Assembly (NCBI RefSeq): GCF_014168535.1
Contig: NZ_CP060007.1
Span: 3,472,001 to 3,536,000 of the forward strand
From: Lacibacter sediminis
GTDB lineage: Bacteria; Bacteroidota; Bacteroidia; Chitinophagales; Chitinophagaceae
Length of the DNA: 64,000 bases
Direction: 5' to 3'
Part shown: one piece after another, positions 16,793-26,443 of the stretch
Position numbering within the stretch: the stretch's first letter is position 1
How the letters are laid out: every line of letters starts with the position of its first letter
Translations under genes and position numbers: made by a program
The notes under the pieces: model-generated
Told to the model about the DNA's origin: nothing
Seen by the model: only the letters and a program-made list of their open reading frames with translations
Database searches by the model: none

Positions 16793-19543
16793 TTAAATAC
16801 TAAATGCCGTATCTATTATCTCTGCCTGCTCCTGCTGGTGTACTTTATTGTAACCTGTAGCTGTTGAAGCCGATGCAGAACGACTAATGACACCATAATT
16901 AATGTCTTTCAGATTCATTTGCAGGAACGATGCAGCACCCATGTTAAGCGGTTCTTCCTGCACCCAGAACCAGGTGGCCTTGCTGTATTTATTATACAAT
17001 GCTGTTAATTGTTTTGCAGGCAATGGATAGATCTGCTCCAAACGAATGATAGCAACATCAGCACGGTTATCTTTCGCTTTACGTTCAGCAAGATCGAAAT
17101 ACATTTTACCGGTGCAGAAAAATACTTTCTTCACTTGCGCTGCATCAGGATTTGTTGGATCGTCGATCACTTCTTTAAATCCACCATTTAAGAATTCTTC
17201 TTTCAATGAATAAGTTCCTGCATGACGCAAATTTGCTTTTGGCGAAAAATTGATCAAAGGTTTACGGAAACTCCATGCCAACTGACGACGCAATGCATGA
17301 AATAAGTTAGACGCAGTGGTGATATTTGTAACTACCATATTCAACTCAGCACACATTTGCAGAAAACGTTCCATTCTTGCACTACTGTGCTCAGGACCTT
17401 GTCCTTCGTAGCCATGTGGCAACAACATAGTAACACCATTCATACGGTTCCACTTCTGTTCACCCGCAGCAATAAACTGATCGATCATTGTTTGTGCACC
17501 ATTACAGAAATCACCAAACTGTGCTTCCCATAATACCAATGCGTTGGGGTTAGCCATGGCGTATCCATATTCAAAACCAAGCACACCATATTCACTCAAC
17601 AACGAATTATAAATACGGAAGTGACCGGCTGCTCCTTCAATATGGGCAAGACGGTTATAAGCTTTATCAGTTACTTCATCACGCAATATTGCATGACGAT
17701 GTGAGAAAGTACCACGACGAACATCCTGTCCGCTCATACGCACATCATTTCCATCGATCATCAAACTTGCATAAGCCATCAATTCACCGGTTGCCCAATC
17801 AACTTTCTGCTCGTCGTTGTATAATTTATTTTTATCCTGTATGATCTTCTCCACTTTCTTCAATGGCTTAAAATCATCGGGCCATTTCATGATCGATGAA
17901 AATATTTTATCAAAGTTGGCTTCGCTGATTGCTGTTACAGGCGATTGTAAAAAATCTTCTGCTGTTGCACGACGCAAACTTTTCCACGCCAGTTCAGGTG
18001 CCTGGTAATGATATGGAAGTGGATTTTGTTTTACATCATCCAGGCGTTCCTGCAGATCGCTCCAGAATTTCTTTTCCATTTCCTGTGCCAATGCTTTTGC
18101 ATCTTGCTCACCATTCTCTAATAAGTAGTTTGTATAAACTTCACGTGGATTAGGATGCTTCTCGATCAACGCATATAAATGTGGTTGTGTAAACTTCGGA
18201 TCATCACCTTCGTTATGCCCGTGTTTACGATAGCAAACCATATCAATAAAAACATCGCTGTTAAATTCCTGGCGGTAACGTGTAGCAATCTCCACAACTT
18301 TCACTACAGCTTCTGCATCATCACCATTTACGTGGAAGACCGGCGCCTGCACCATTGATGCCAGTGATGTACAATAATCGGCACTGCGTGCATCATTAAA
18401 ATCAGTTGTAAAACCGATCTGGTTATTGATCACAAAGTGAATAGTACCTCCTGTATAATATCCTTTCAGATAACTCATCTGCAATACCTCATACACCACA
18501 CCCTGACCTGCAACTGATGCATCACCATGAATAAGAATCGGAAGAATTTTATCAAAGTTGCTGTTGTACATGATATCAGCCTTTGCACGACTGAACCCTA
18601 CAACCACAGGATCAACTGCTTCAAGATGCGATGGGTTGGGCATCAATTTGAGGTGAACCGTTTTACCATCTAATGTTTCCACTTCACTACCATAACCCAT
18701 GTGATATTTTACATCACCGCTGCCCATGGTTTGATCCATCTTGGCCGTGCCTTCAAACTCACTGAATATTTGTTCATAGGTTTTGCCCATGATATTTGCC
18801 AACACATTCAAACGCCCACGATGTGCCATTCCAATTACCACTTCCTGCACGTCGTTGTTTGCGGCTGTATTAATGATGGCATCCAATGCTGCAATGGTTG
18901 TTTCACCACCTTCAAGCGAAAAACGTTTCTGGCCAATGTATTTGGTATGAAGAAACTTTTCAAACATTACACCCTGGTTCAGTTTTTCCAGAACACGTTT
19001 GCGTTTGTTTAACGGCAGGGGCTGATGAAATTCTTTTTCAAATGCATTTGTAAGAAAATCAACTTTCGTTTGATCGCTGATGTATTTAAACTCAACACCT
19101 ACATGTGATGCATAGCACTTCTCCATGTATTGCTGAATATTTCGAAGGGTCGTTTTGCCAAGCCCGATCAACTGACCTGCATGAAATTCTTTATCGAGAT
19201 CAGCTTCGCTGAATCCATAAAAAGCCAGTTCAATATTTGCACCACGATCTTTCCGCTTTCGGATCGGGTTTGTTTTTGCTAACAGGTGACCTTTATTGCG
19301 GTAACCAAGAATCAGGCGGTAGGCCATGATCTCACGCATCCAATCGATACCAGATGGAGCAGTTGTACTTGCGCCGTTTGAAGCGGAAGTTCCGTTTGAA
19401 GCCCCGCTGCTCACAGCAAAATCAAACCCTTCAAAGAATCGCTTCATGTCGGGATCAACACTATTGGGGTCTTTTACAAAATCGGAATACAGGCTTTCGA
19501 TATACTGAGGATGGGAGGCGGTGATGTATTGAAAATCTTTCAT
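16793..19543 (-). CDS. sucA: 2-Oxoglutarate dehydrogenase E1
   Basis: Decarboxylates 2-oxoglutarate with thiamine diphosphate. Start chosen at MKDFQYITASHPQYIESLY (916 aa), where family similarity begins; 12 in-frame codons upstream do not match. Visible: N-terminal E2-binding segment, HRGRLNVLANIMGK, GDVKYHMGYGS, MPNPSHLEAVDPV, GDAAVAGQG-type motif as HGDASVAGQGVVYE, and the C-terminal LPHGYEGQGPEHSSAR block. A weak -7-like GATATTTG (plus-strand 19579-19586) lies 36 bp upstream. Partner of sucB. Confidence 0.96.
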   Translation of the reverse strand: MKDFQYITASHPQYIESLYSDFVKDPNSVDPDMKRFFEGFDFAVSSGASNGTSASNGASTTAPSGIDWMREIMAYRLILGYRNKGHLLAKTNPIRKRKDRGANIELAFYGFSEADLDKEFHAGQLIGLGKTTLRNIQQYMEKCYASHVGVEFKYISDQTKVDFLTNAFEKEFHQPLPLNKRKRVLEKLNQGVMFEKFLHTKYIGQKRFSLEGGETTIAALDAIINTAANNDVQEVVIGMAHRGRLNVLANIMGKTYEQIFSEFEGTAKMDQTMGSGDVKYHMGYGSEVETLDGKTVHLKLMPNPSHLEAVDPVVVGFSRAKADIMYNSNFDKILPILIHGDASVAGQGVVYEVLQMSYLKGYYTGGTIHFVINNQIGFTTDFNDARSADYCTSLASMVQAPVFHVNGDDAEAVVKVVEIATRYRQEFNSDVFIDMVCYRKHGHNEGDDPKFTQPHLYALIEKHPNPREVYTNYLLENGEQDAKALAQEMEKKFWSDLQERLDDVKQNPLPYHYQAPELAWKSLRRATAEDFLQSPVTAISEANFDKIFSSIMKWPDDFKPLKKVEKIIQDKNKLYNDEQKVDWATGELMAYASLMIDGNDVRMSGQDVRRGTFSHRHAILRDEVTDKAYNRLAHIEGAAGHFRIYNSLLSEYGVLGFEYGYAMANPNALVLWEAQFGDFCNGAQTMIDQFIAAGEQKWNRMNGVTMLLPHGYEGQGPEHSSARMERFLQMCAELNMVVTNITTASNLFHALRRQLAWSFRKPLINFSPKANLRHAGTYSLKEEFLNGGFKEVIDDPTNPDAAQVKKVFFCTGKMYFDLAERKAKDNRADVAIIRLEQIYPLPAKQLTALYNKYSKATWFWVQEEPLNMGAASFLQMNLKDINYGVISRSASASTATGYNKVHQQEQAEIIDTAFSI

Positions 19544-19896
19544 GTGCAATTGTGATCGTACTTCTTTAAAAAGGAGCACAAATATCGGTTGTTTTCATCA
19601 AAGCCGGATAAGAGAGTCCACTTGATTTTGTCATTTTTTGCGCTAATTCACAGGCATTTAGAACGAACAGGTGTTAATCAAAGACCCTCATTTCAGGTTT
19701 GATCATTTGTTGTGCATGGTTTGCTGTTACACGGGAACGATTGCGTAAATGTTGAGGCTGAATGTTTCATGAGCCGATGCTTTATCCACAATATGGGTTT
19801 ACAGCGGTTGAAACTGGCATTTTCGGTCAAAAAATCTATTACCCTTGGCTGAAATTTGAATTTTTCCCCTACCTTTGCCGTCCGAAAAAATAAGAT
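19544..19896. other. Divergent spacer between sucA and rpsT
   Basis: 353 bp without a supported gene. The sucA side has GATATTTG at 19579-19586 (minus, one mismatch from TAnnTTTG). The rpsT side has an exact TAnnTTTG at 19870-19877. A 114-codon open frame on the minus strand (19693-20037) overlaps rpsT and has no recognisable features. Nothing else is evident in the middle. Confidence 0.6.
19845..19877 (+). promoter_or_regulatory. rpsT promoter (-33 TTG, -7 TACCTTTG)
   Basis: Exact TAnnTTTG as TACCTTTG at 19870-19877, with TTG at 19845-19847, spacing 22. The -7 element lies 20 bp before the rpsT ATG, implying a very short leader. Best promoter in the window. Confidence 0.6.
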
Positions 19897-20154
19897 ATGG
19901 CAAATCATAAGGCTACCAAAAAAGATGTTCGTCAGAGTGCAACCCGCAGAGATCGCAACCGTTATTATGGCAAAACTACCCGTAATGCCATCCGTGATCT
20001 GCAGGCGATCGCTACCGGAAAAGAAGCAGGTGAGCAATTACCGGCTGTTGCTTCCATGATCGACAAATTGGCGAAGCGTGGCGTTATTCACAAGAACAAA
20101 GCTGCTAACTTAAAGAGCAAGCTTACGAAGAAAGTGAATGCGTTAGCAAAGTAA
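19897..20154 (+). CDS. rpsT: 30S ribosomal protein S20
   Basis: 85 aa, basic and helical, binds 16S rRNA near the 5' domain. Starts MANHKATKKDVRQSATRRDRN and ends KSKLTKKVNALAK, the S20 pattern in Bacteroidota. Single-gene unit with a promoter 20 bp upstream and a strong terminator 25 bp downstream. Confidence 0.96.
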   Translation: MANHKATKKDVRQSATRRDRNRYYGKTTRNAIRDLQAIATGKEAGEQLPAVASMIDKLAKRGVIHKNKAANLKSKLTKKVNALAK

Positions 20155-20178
20155 ACTTCCTCTACCGAAAGATATTTT

Positions 20179-20207
20179 AAACCCGTCTTGTGCAGACGGG
20201 TTTTTTT
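20179..20207 (+). terminator. Terminator after rpsT
   Basis: AAACCCGTCT-TGTGC-AGACGGGTTT followed by four more T; perfect 10-bp stem. Confidence 0.92.
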
Positions 20208-20330
20208 ATGGAGTTCATACCTGCATTTACCCGATTACATAAAAAACAACTCTTTTCTGTGCCAGCTTACTTTACTTGCCGTTGCAGGTAAGTCCTGTTC
20301 CTTAATTTTATAGCCCCCAACTATTACAAC

Positions 20331-22055
20331 ATGAGAAAACTGTTTGTTGCATTATCCGTATTCAGCCTGATCAACAGCTTTGCCCAACTTCCCGTTACAC
20401 GTTACGAAACATCAAAAGGAAAAGAAAGCGTAACCTATTACGAAGCGATCGATGCCTGGAAAAAGATCGATAAAGCATCTCCCATTGTTTCAATGGTAAC
20501 GATGGGGCCAACTGATGCCAACGAGCCTTTGCATTTGGTGTTGGTAAGTGCCGATGGAACATTTAAACCGGAACAATGGCAGCAAAAGAATAAAGTAGTG
20601 ATACTGATCAACAATGGCATCCATCCCGGTGAGCCTGACGGTATTGATGCAAGTATTTCACTGGTGAAAGATATTGTTACAAAGAAGCGTTCATTACCTG
20701 CGAACGTGGTGCTGGCAATTATTCCTGTTTATAATATTGGCGGCAGCCTGAATCGCAGCGCCTTTTATCGTGTGAGCCAGGATGGCCCAACTGAAAAAGG
20801 ATTTCGTGGTAACTCACAAAACTTTGATCTCAATCGTGACTTTATCAAGAATGATTCAAAAGAAGCAAGAAGTTTTGCGCAGATCTTTCATTTGGTGCAG
20901 CCCGATATTTTTATTGATAACCATGTAAGCAATGGCGCAGACTATCAACATGTGATGACGCTGCTTACATCGCAACACAATAAGTTGGGTGGCAAGCTTG
21001 GTGAATATCTTAATCAAACATTTGAACCGGCTATCTATAAAAGCATGAAGGCAAAAGGTTACGATCTCCTCCCCTACGTGAATAATTTCAGTGATAATCC
21101 TGAGAACGGATGGAGTGCTTATTGGGACGGGCCACGCTACAGCAGCGGCTATGCATCGCTATGGAATACATTTGCTTTTGTACCTGAAACGCATATGCTG
21201 AAACCTTATCCGCAGCGTGTGGAAGCAACCTATCAACTGATGGTGAGCATGGTGGAGTTTGCAAGCGCCAATCAAACAACCATCAAACAACTTCGTTTAC
21301 AACAGCAGAAAGACCAACTAACACAACAGCAATTTCCTGTTGGCTTTACACTTGATCGCAGTCGTTTTTCTGAAATATTGTACAAAGGATATGAGGCAGG
21401 ACGCAAACCAAGTAATGTCTCCGGTTTACCACGTTTGTATTATGATCGTACTAAACCATTTGAAAAGCAGATAAAGTTCTACAATTTCTTTACTCCGAAA
21501 AAGATGATCGATAAACCAACAGCTTATGTAATACCACAAGGCTGGTGGAAAGCGATCGACTTGTTACAGATCAACAAAGTGCAAATGCGCCAGTTGAAAA
21601 AAGATACAACCATTGAAGTGGAAGTTTACCGGATTGATGATTATAAAGCTGCGCCTCGACCCTATGAAGGTCATCACCTCAATTCAGAGGTAAAGACAAG
21701 CAAAACAGTTCAGCAAATGAAATTCCGTAAAGGTGATTGGTATATACCGATGAATCAGAAAGCAAACCGTTTCATTATGGAAGTGCTGGAACCAACCGGT
21801 GACGACAGCTATTTTGCCTGGAATTTTTTTGATGGCATCCTCGGACAAAAAGAAGGTTACAGTAGTTATGTATTTGAAGAAACAGCAGAAGAGTTCTTAA
21901 AACAAAACCCTGCAGTAAAACAAAAACTCGAAGAACGCCGTGCAACTGATACTGCTTTTGCGAAAAGCGGAAGTGCCCAGCTAAACTTTGTTTTTCAGCA
22001 TTCACCTTATTATGAACCGATGCATTTACGTTATCCGATATATAGAATAAAGTAA
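20331..22055 (+). CDS. Secreted M14 zinc carboxypeptidase family protein
   Basis: 574 aa with a signal peptide (MRKLFVALSVFSLINSFAQ). The M14 domain occupies ~30-330: zinc ligands in NNGIHPGEPDG (HxxE) and the later DNHVSNGADYQH histidine, a substrate Arg/Asn region in RGNSQNFDLNRDF, and a candidate catalytic Glu in FVPETHML. The C-terminal ~240 residues are a beta-rich accessory region. Probably a periplasmic or secreted carboxypeptidase; substrate unknown. Followed at 26 bp by a ThuA-domain gene, likely cotranscribed. A weak promoter (TTG 20282-20284, TAATTTTA 20303-20310) precedes it. Confidence 0.88.
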   Translation: MRKLFVALSVFSLINSFAQLPVTRYETSKGKESVTYYEAIDAWKKIDKASPIVSMVTMGPTDANEPLHLVLVSADGTFKPEQWQQKNKVVILINNGIHPGEPDGIDASISLVKDIVTKKRSLPANVVLAIIPVYNIGGSLNRSAFYRVSQDGPTEKGFRGNSQNFDLNRDFIKNDSKEARSFAQIFHLVQPDIFIDNHVSNGADYQHVMTLLTSQHNKLGGKLGEYLNQTFEPAIYKSMKAKGYDLLPYVNNFSDNPENGWSAYWDGPRYSSGYASLWNTFAFVPETHMLKPYPQRVEATYQLMVSMVEFASANQTTIKQLRLQQQKDQLTQQQFPVGFTLDRSRFSEILYKGYEAGRKPSNVSGLPRLYYDRTKPFEKQIKFYNFFTPKKMIDKPTAYVIPQGWWKAIDLLQINKVQMRQLKKDTTIEVEVYRIDDYKAAPRPYEGHHLNSEVKTSKTVQQMKFRKGDWYIPMNQKANRFIMEVLEPTGDDSYFAWNFFDGILGQKEGYSSYVFEETAEEFLKQNPAVKQKLEERRATDTAFAKSGSAQLNFVFQHSPYYEPMHLRYPIYRIK

Positions 22056-22081
22056 CTTCACCCTTCTAAAACAATCAACTC

Positions 22082-22801
22082 ATGCGTTTGCTTCATTTTT
22101 TCTTATTGATCAGTTTATCGTTCTTTATTTCATCAGCAGTCACCAAGAAAACAAAAAAGATATTAGTGTTCTCCAAAACAGCAGGCTTTCGTCATGCATC
22201 TATTCCAAAAGGGAAAGAAGCGTTGTTATTAATGGGAAAACAAAATAATTTCCTGGTTGATACAACAGAAGATGCCGGTTTCTTTACTGCAGAAACACTG
22301 AAGAAATATGATGCTGTTGTTTTCCTGAGCACAACCGGCAACATATTCAACAATGAACAGCAAGCTGCGTTTGAAGCATTCATTCGTTCAGGAAAAGGAT
22401 TTGTGGGCATACATGCCGCAGCAGATACAGAATACGAATGGCCCTGGTATGGCAAATTGGTTGGTGCGTATTTTGTGAGCCATCCCAAACAACAGAAAGC
22501 AAAACTTATGGTAACAGATCATAAACATGCTTCAACCAAACATTTACCCCACGTGTGGGAACGCTTCGATGAATGGTATAATTACAAAAGCAGGAATAAT
22601 GATGTGAAGGTTTTAATGACGATTGATGAAAGCAGCTACCAAGGTGGTAAAGAAGGCGCTTATCATCCGATGGCCTGGTATCACGAGTTTGATGGTGGTC
22701 GTGCTTTTTATACGGCGTTAGGTCATACGGATGAATCGTATAAAGAAGAAGATTTTTTGAAGCATGTGTTGGGTGGGATAAAGTATGCGTTGAAGAAATA
22801 G
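22082..22801 (+). CDS. ThuA domain-containing exported protein
   Basis: 239 aa with a signal peptide (~1-20) and a class I glutamine amidotransferase-like ThuA fold: FSKTAGFRHASIP at the start, YDAVVFLSTTGNIF, FVGIHAAADTEYEWPWYG and a C-terminal GHTDESY. The family is linked to sugar (trehalose and other glycoside) use; the catalytic role is not established. Second gene after the M14 peptidase. Confidence 0.88.
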   Translation: MRLLHFFLLISLSFFISSAVTKKTKKILVFSKTAGFRHASIPKGKEALLLMGKQNNFLVDTTEDAGFFTAETLKKYDAVVFLSTTGNIFNNEQQAAFEAFIRSGKGFVGIHAAADTEYEWPWYGKLVGAYFVSHPKQQKAKLMVTDHKHASTKHLPHVWERFDEWYNYKSRNNDVKVLMTIDESSYQGGKEGAYHPMAWYHEFDGGRAFYTALGHTDESYKEEDFLKHVLGGIKYALKK

Positions 22802-22837
22802 AAAAGCATTTGACATACTGACTTTAGTATTGACTTT

Positions 22838-22878
22838 AAGCAGGTAAGCCATACTTTGAAAGTATGGCTTACCTGCTT
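22838..22878. terminator. Strong bidirectional terminator
   Basis: Two perfect 18-nt arms (AAGCAGGTAAGCCATACT and its complement) around TTGAA, with T runs outward on both sides. Between convergent ThuA and beta-barrel genes. Confidence 0.92.
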
Positions 22879-22882
22879 TTTC

Positions 22883-23623
22883 TCAACCCTTCGGTTTTAT
22901 TGTAATAACAGGTCCGTATTTTATTTTTGAATAGAATGCATAACTAAGTGTAAGAAACGCCATCCCGTTGCGGGCTTTGTTTTGCTCATCAAGATCAATA
23001 TCAACCAGGCCATACCTGTAGCCGGCCTGTAACATAACATTGCGTGTAAACCACACACCTGCAGATGCACCAGTAGCCCCATCAAATACTTTTATCTGGC
23101 CATGTAGCGGACGACCGGTTTGTTTCTTTGAAAGCAGGTACGAAGCTTCTACGCCAACTCCAACAAAAAACCGTTTGCGTGCACCCACATAAATCTGGAA
23201 TTGAACAGGCAGGCTGATATAGTTTAAATCAAGTTCGCTGTAGTCACTTTTCCCATCGCCGTTAATATCACCTGATGCAACACGTACTCCGCCCTTGAAG
23301 TAAGTAGCCTGCACTTGTACTCTTGCCCGTTCCAACTCTCTTGCATAACCGATACCTAACAGATAACCCGGCTTCTGTTCCATTTTATAACGGCTGAGTA
23401 AATTTGTATTATGCGTTTGTGACATAGTGCCCCCTGCACTTACAGTTAAAAGATTGGGTGCCGGCGGAAGTGAATCTGAACTTTCACCTTCAACCCCACC
23501 AAGCTTGAGAAGATAATCTGTACTTGCCCGCTGGGTATCTACTGCCTGTGTTATCTTTTTATTTTGTGCATGTGCAGCAAATGAACTGATGCTTAGTAAA
23601 GCAATTATCAGAAATTGTTTCAT
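22883..23623 (-). CDS. Outer-membrane beta-barrel protein (PorT/OMP-b-brl type)
   Basis: 246 aa: signal peptide (ends AAHAQ), a ~45-residue linker, then alternating amphipathic strands from about residue 58 (LLTVSAGGTMSQ, YLLGIGYARELERARVQVQATYF, LPVQFQIYVGARKRFFVGVGVEASYL, MLQAGYRYGLVDI) ending in aromatic residues. Predicted 8-10 strand barrel. Function not evident. Monocistronic. Confidence 0.78.
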   Translation of the reverse strand: MKQFLIIALLSISSFAAHAQNKKITQAVDTQRASTDYLLKLGGVEGESSDSLPPAPNLLTVSAGGTMSQTHNTNLLSRYKMEQKPGYLLGIGYARELERARVQVQATYFKGGVRVASGDINGDGKSDYSELDLNYISLPVQFQIYVGARKRFFVGVGVEASYLLSKKQTGRPLHGQIKVFDGATGASAGVWFTRNVMLQAGYRYGLVDIDLDEQNKARNGMAFLTLSYAFYSKIKYGPVITIKPKG

Positions 23624-23809
23624 GGTAGAACAGTTTAGGTTTTTGTTTTCGCAAAGCGATAAAGTTTTTTATTTACTGCTTCACAGAACAAAGAAACTGT
23701 TCATAAGAATTACTTACAGCATACCGTTTAGTTTACGGTATTCGAAATTGATTTAAAGGAAAATAAGCAGAGTCTTACTTTGAGGTTGGCCCTCATTATT
23801 CATTATTCA

Positions 23810-25261
23810 TCACTCCTCCCTCGTCCACATCACCGAATTCTCTTCTCCAAATTCATTTGGTTCACGGAGTTCATTAGCAGGATCAACGATCCACTTTCCA
23901 TCAACAACAAATTTATAAACATGCTTGCCGGGAGCAAGATGTTGTTCAATAACCCATTCATTTCCTTCTTTGTGCATAGCAAATGAACCGGGTGACCAGT
24001 TATTAAAACTACCGGCAACACAAATGCGTTTTGCATTGGTATATCCTTTTAACCGGAATGTATAGTTGGGCGAAAGGATCAATGTTTCATTTGGTTTTTC
24101 TTTACCGGTTACAGCATCAACAGGTTTTCTTCCATCCACTTCAAATGTATATTCATAATTGCCATGGCCCAATACATAAGGAAATATCCAACCGCTGTCT
24201 GTTTTCTGCATCGGTAATTCATAATTCCGCCATTGGTTAAATGAGCCCATCAACATTACTTTCTTTGCATAGAGGTTTCCCTTTAAAAAGAAAACATGCG
24301 GCTTACCTATGCAGACCACTGAATTGGTTTCGCCAAATTCATTGGGGTATTGTTCGGGATTTGCAGGATCAGCAAACCAATTTCCATCAGCAATAAAACG
24401 ATAGGTATGTGTGCCTTCCGCTAAGTAAACGTGTTTGATCCAACCCTCCCCCCAACGTTCAAGTTTCAGTGCATTCTCGTCCCAGTTATTAAAACTACCG
24501 GCAACGTTCACTTTTTTTACATTGGTATAACCAGCCAATGTAAATACATAGTTTGTTTTGTAGTACACCGAGTTATCATTGCCTTCACCATCATTTTCAA
24601 ATAATTCATTGTCCTTGTCTATTGTCCATTTATCATCCACAATAAACTTATAGTAATGTTTGCCGGGGCCAAGTTTCACAACAGCGATCCATCCACTGTC
24701 AACTTTCTTCATTGATAATGCTTCAGGATTCCAGTTATTGAATGTTCCTGCCAGCATTACTTTCTTCGCATTGGTATTGCCTTTACAGAAAAAAGTAACC
24801 AACGAATCTCTTACAGCAAACGGATACTTTTTTACAAACCGATTCACACCATACTGCGGTTCTTTATTGGCAAAACCATATCCGTTATTAAAATATTTTT
24901 GTGCCAGTAGTATTTTTTCAACAGGATCTGTGAGTTTATCTGCCGCTAACATGTTTTTACTCAGCACCAGCAGTTCCCCATTGTTGAGGTTAATATCCCA
25001 GCCAAGTTTCAATAACGAATCGGGACGGTTGCTTTTGAAAAAGTTTTTCAGATCAAGTTCCTGCAAATTATACTGCACAATAAAACTGTCTAACGAAACA
25101 GCGGTTAAATTTTTGGTGAGTGTAATATAAATATGCCCATTCTTCACCACAAACGATTTAATGGGCGGTTGTGCCCGGGCGTTACTGCATACAAATAACA
25201 GCAGCAACACAGGCAGCAACAGCTTCCGTAAACGGGTAAAAAAAGATATGTTCCGCATCAT
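23810..25261 (-). CDS. Exported protein with four AMPK-type glycogen-binding modules
   Basis: About 483 aa. Signal peptide, a ~120-residue unassigned N-terminal region, then four tandem CBM48/AMPK-beta-like modules at about 157-236, 240-318, 324-398 and 401-480 (numbered from the alternative ATG at 25267). Each has an AGSFNNW-type turn (GTFNNW, GSFNNW, GSFNQW, GSFNNW) and a YKFxVDGxW strand. Start chosen at the ATG overlapping the stop of the retropepsin gene as ATGA, suggesting translational coupling. Glycan binding is inferred; no catalytic domain is seen. The 3' end runs into a simple-sequence tract (23790-23812). Confidence 0.8.
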   Translation of the reverse strand: MMRNISFFTRLRKLLLPVLLLLFVCSNARAQPPIKSFVVKNGHIYITLTKNLTAVSLDSFIVQYNLQELDLKNFFKSNRPDSLLKLGWDINLNNGELLVLSKNMLAADKLTDPVEKILLAQKYFNNGYGFANKEPQYGVNRFVKKYPFAVRDSLVTFFCKGNTNAKKVMLAGTFNNWNPEALSMKKVDSGWIAVVKLGPGKHYYKFIVDDKWTIDKDNELFENDGEGNDNSVYYKTNYVFTLAGYTNVKKVNVAGSFNNWDENALKLERWGEGWIKHVYLAEGTHTYRFIADGNWFADPANPEQYPNEFGETNSVVCIGKPHVFFLKGNLYAKKVMLMGSFNQWRNYELPMQKTDSGWIFPYVLGHGNYEYTFEVDGRKPVDAVTGKEKPNETLILSPNYTFRLKGYTNAKRICVAGSFNNWSPGSFAMHKEGNEWVIEQHLAPGKHVYKFVVDGKWIVDPANELREPNEFGEENSVMWTREE

Positions 25262-26283
25262 TTCCATATATACATCTTACGCTTTACAAAGTTAAACCCA
25301 ATTTTGTGCATGGAGAGAAAATCGAAACCAAGCATTCCATCTAAACACCTGTCATAAGCAAAACACATTTTCGCAAGGTTTGTTACCAACACCGGCATGC
25401 TTTTGATGTCCCTCTCCCCTATCTTCAGGTTACTCATATCACCATACAATGCATCCACTTTTTTATTACCTGCACCATTCAATACCATGCGGCGGGTGAT
25501 TGTAACATTGCCTAATACGTTTTCAGATAACCGGCTGTCGATCACATTTGATTCTGCGCCGGTATCAACAAGAAAGGTGAGTTTTTTAGTTCCCACTTTA
25601 CCATAAGTAAGTATTTTATTCTGTAAGATATCGATTGCGAATACCGAATAGGTGGATGTATCTGCAAGCATAGCATGCTGATAATTTTTTCCGTCTTTTT
25701 TTGTGATGTGATGCAGATGAATTTCGCTGTTCTCATAATCAATGATCATTTCAAACTGTTTAAACAACTGCACACCCAGCAGTCCGAATATTTTGATCCC
25801 TTTACTATTTTCAATGTGACCGAGATTGATACGATCGGCTTCCACTTTAAAATAATTTGCTGCTCCAAAAGATAATTTCTTCACCGTAGTATGCCCATAG
25901 CCTGCTACTGAACCTGTAATACCGCCACCCTCTTCACCCGCATAATGTTCTGTTACCGGATAATCCCTGAAATAAGTCATGTTAAGAATTAAACCCGGTG
26001 CACCCGTATCAAGAATAAAACTTCCTTCAATTGCATCGGCCTTTGCTTTAATGAGAATAAGATTTCCTGCACGACTGAAGGGAAGAATAAAATCTGCACT
26101 GTCTGTTGTAACGACGGGATCACGTTCGAATGGGTTGTCAGCGGAGTTTTTTTGCTGTGCATTTCCGTAACCCAACACAGCCTTCAACGAGTCTTTACCG
26201 GCAACTTGTTGTGCCTTGCTGTTCGCCACAGTTAATAACATAACTGCGGCAACCAATAGCTTTACCGGTGATGATGATGACAT
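25258..26283 (-). CDS. Retropepsin-like aspartic protease with two DTG motifs
   Basis: 341 aa with a signal peptide (~1-25). Two homologous halves each carry a clan-AA motif: ILDTGAPG (Asp92) and LVDTGAES (Asp240), and each half ends in a hydrophobic Gly pair (GLLGVQLF ~167; GMLGFDFL ~316). This is the internally duplicated bacterial pepsin-like layout, predicted to be active as a single chain. Extracytoplasmic. First gene of a two-gene unit with the glycogen-binding-module protein. Substrate unknown. Confidence 0.85.
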   Translation of the reverse strand: MSSSSPVKLLVAAVMLLTVANSKAQQVAGKDSLKAVLGYGNAQQKNSADNPFERDPVVTTDSADFILPFSRAGNLILIKAKADAIEGSFILDTGAPGLILNMTYFRDYPVTEHYAGEEGGGITGSVAGYGHTTVKKLSFGAANYFKVEADRINLGHIENSKGIKIFGLLGVQLFKQFEMIIDYENSEIHLHHITKKDGKNYQHAMLADTSTYSVFAIDILQNKILTYGKVGTKKLTFLVDTGAESNVIDSRLSENVLGNVTITRRMVLNGAGNKKVDALYGDMSNLKIGERDIKSMPVLVTNLAKMCFAYDRCLDGMLGFDFLSMHKIGFNFVKRKMYIWK

Positions 26284-26443
26284 AAGGTTTAATACAAAAC
26301 AAAAATAGCAATGCAGATTTTTATTTAATTACCAACAAACAACTGCTGTAACCACTCGGCTATTTTAACATTATACGTTTTGCGGCGTTGAAAGGTTACG
26401 GAAAACAGCTTTTCTGTTTTCAGTTGAATGAGTATCTTATCCT

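Noticed and set aside
12489..19543. sucB-T9SS gene-sucA as an operon
   Set aside because: Terminators lie after sucA and after the T9SS gene, so they are separate transcripts.
19693..20037. 114-aa minus-strand open frame overlapping rpsT
   Set aside because: Antisense to a ribosomal protein gene, composition atypical, no family resemblance.
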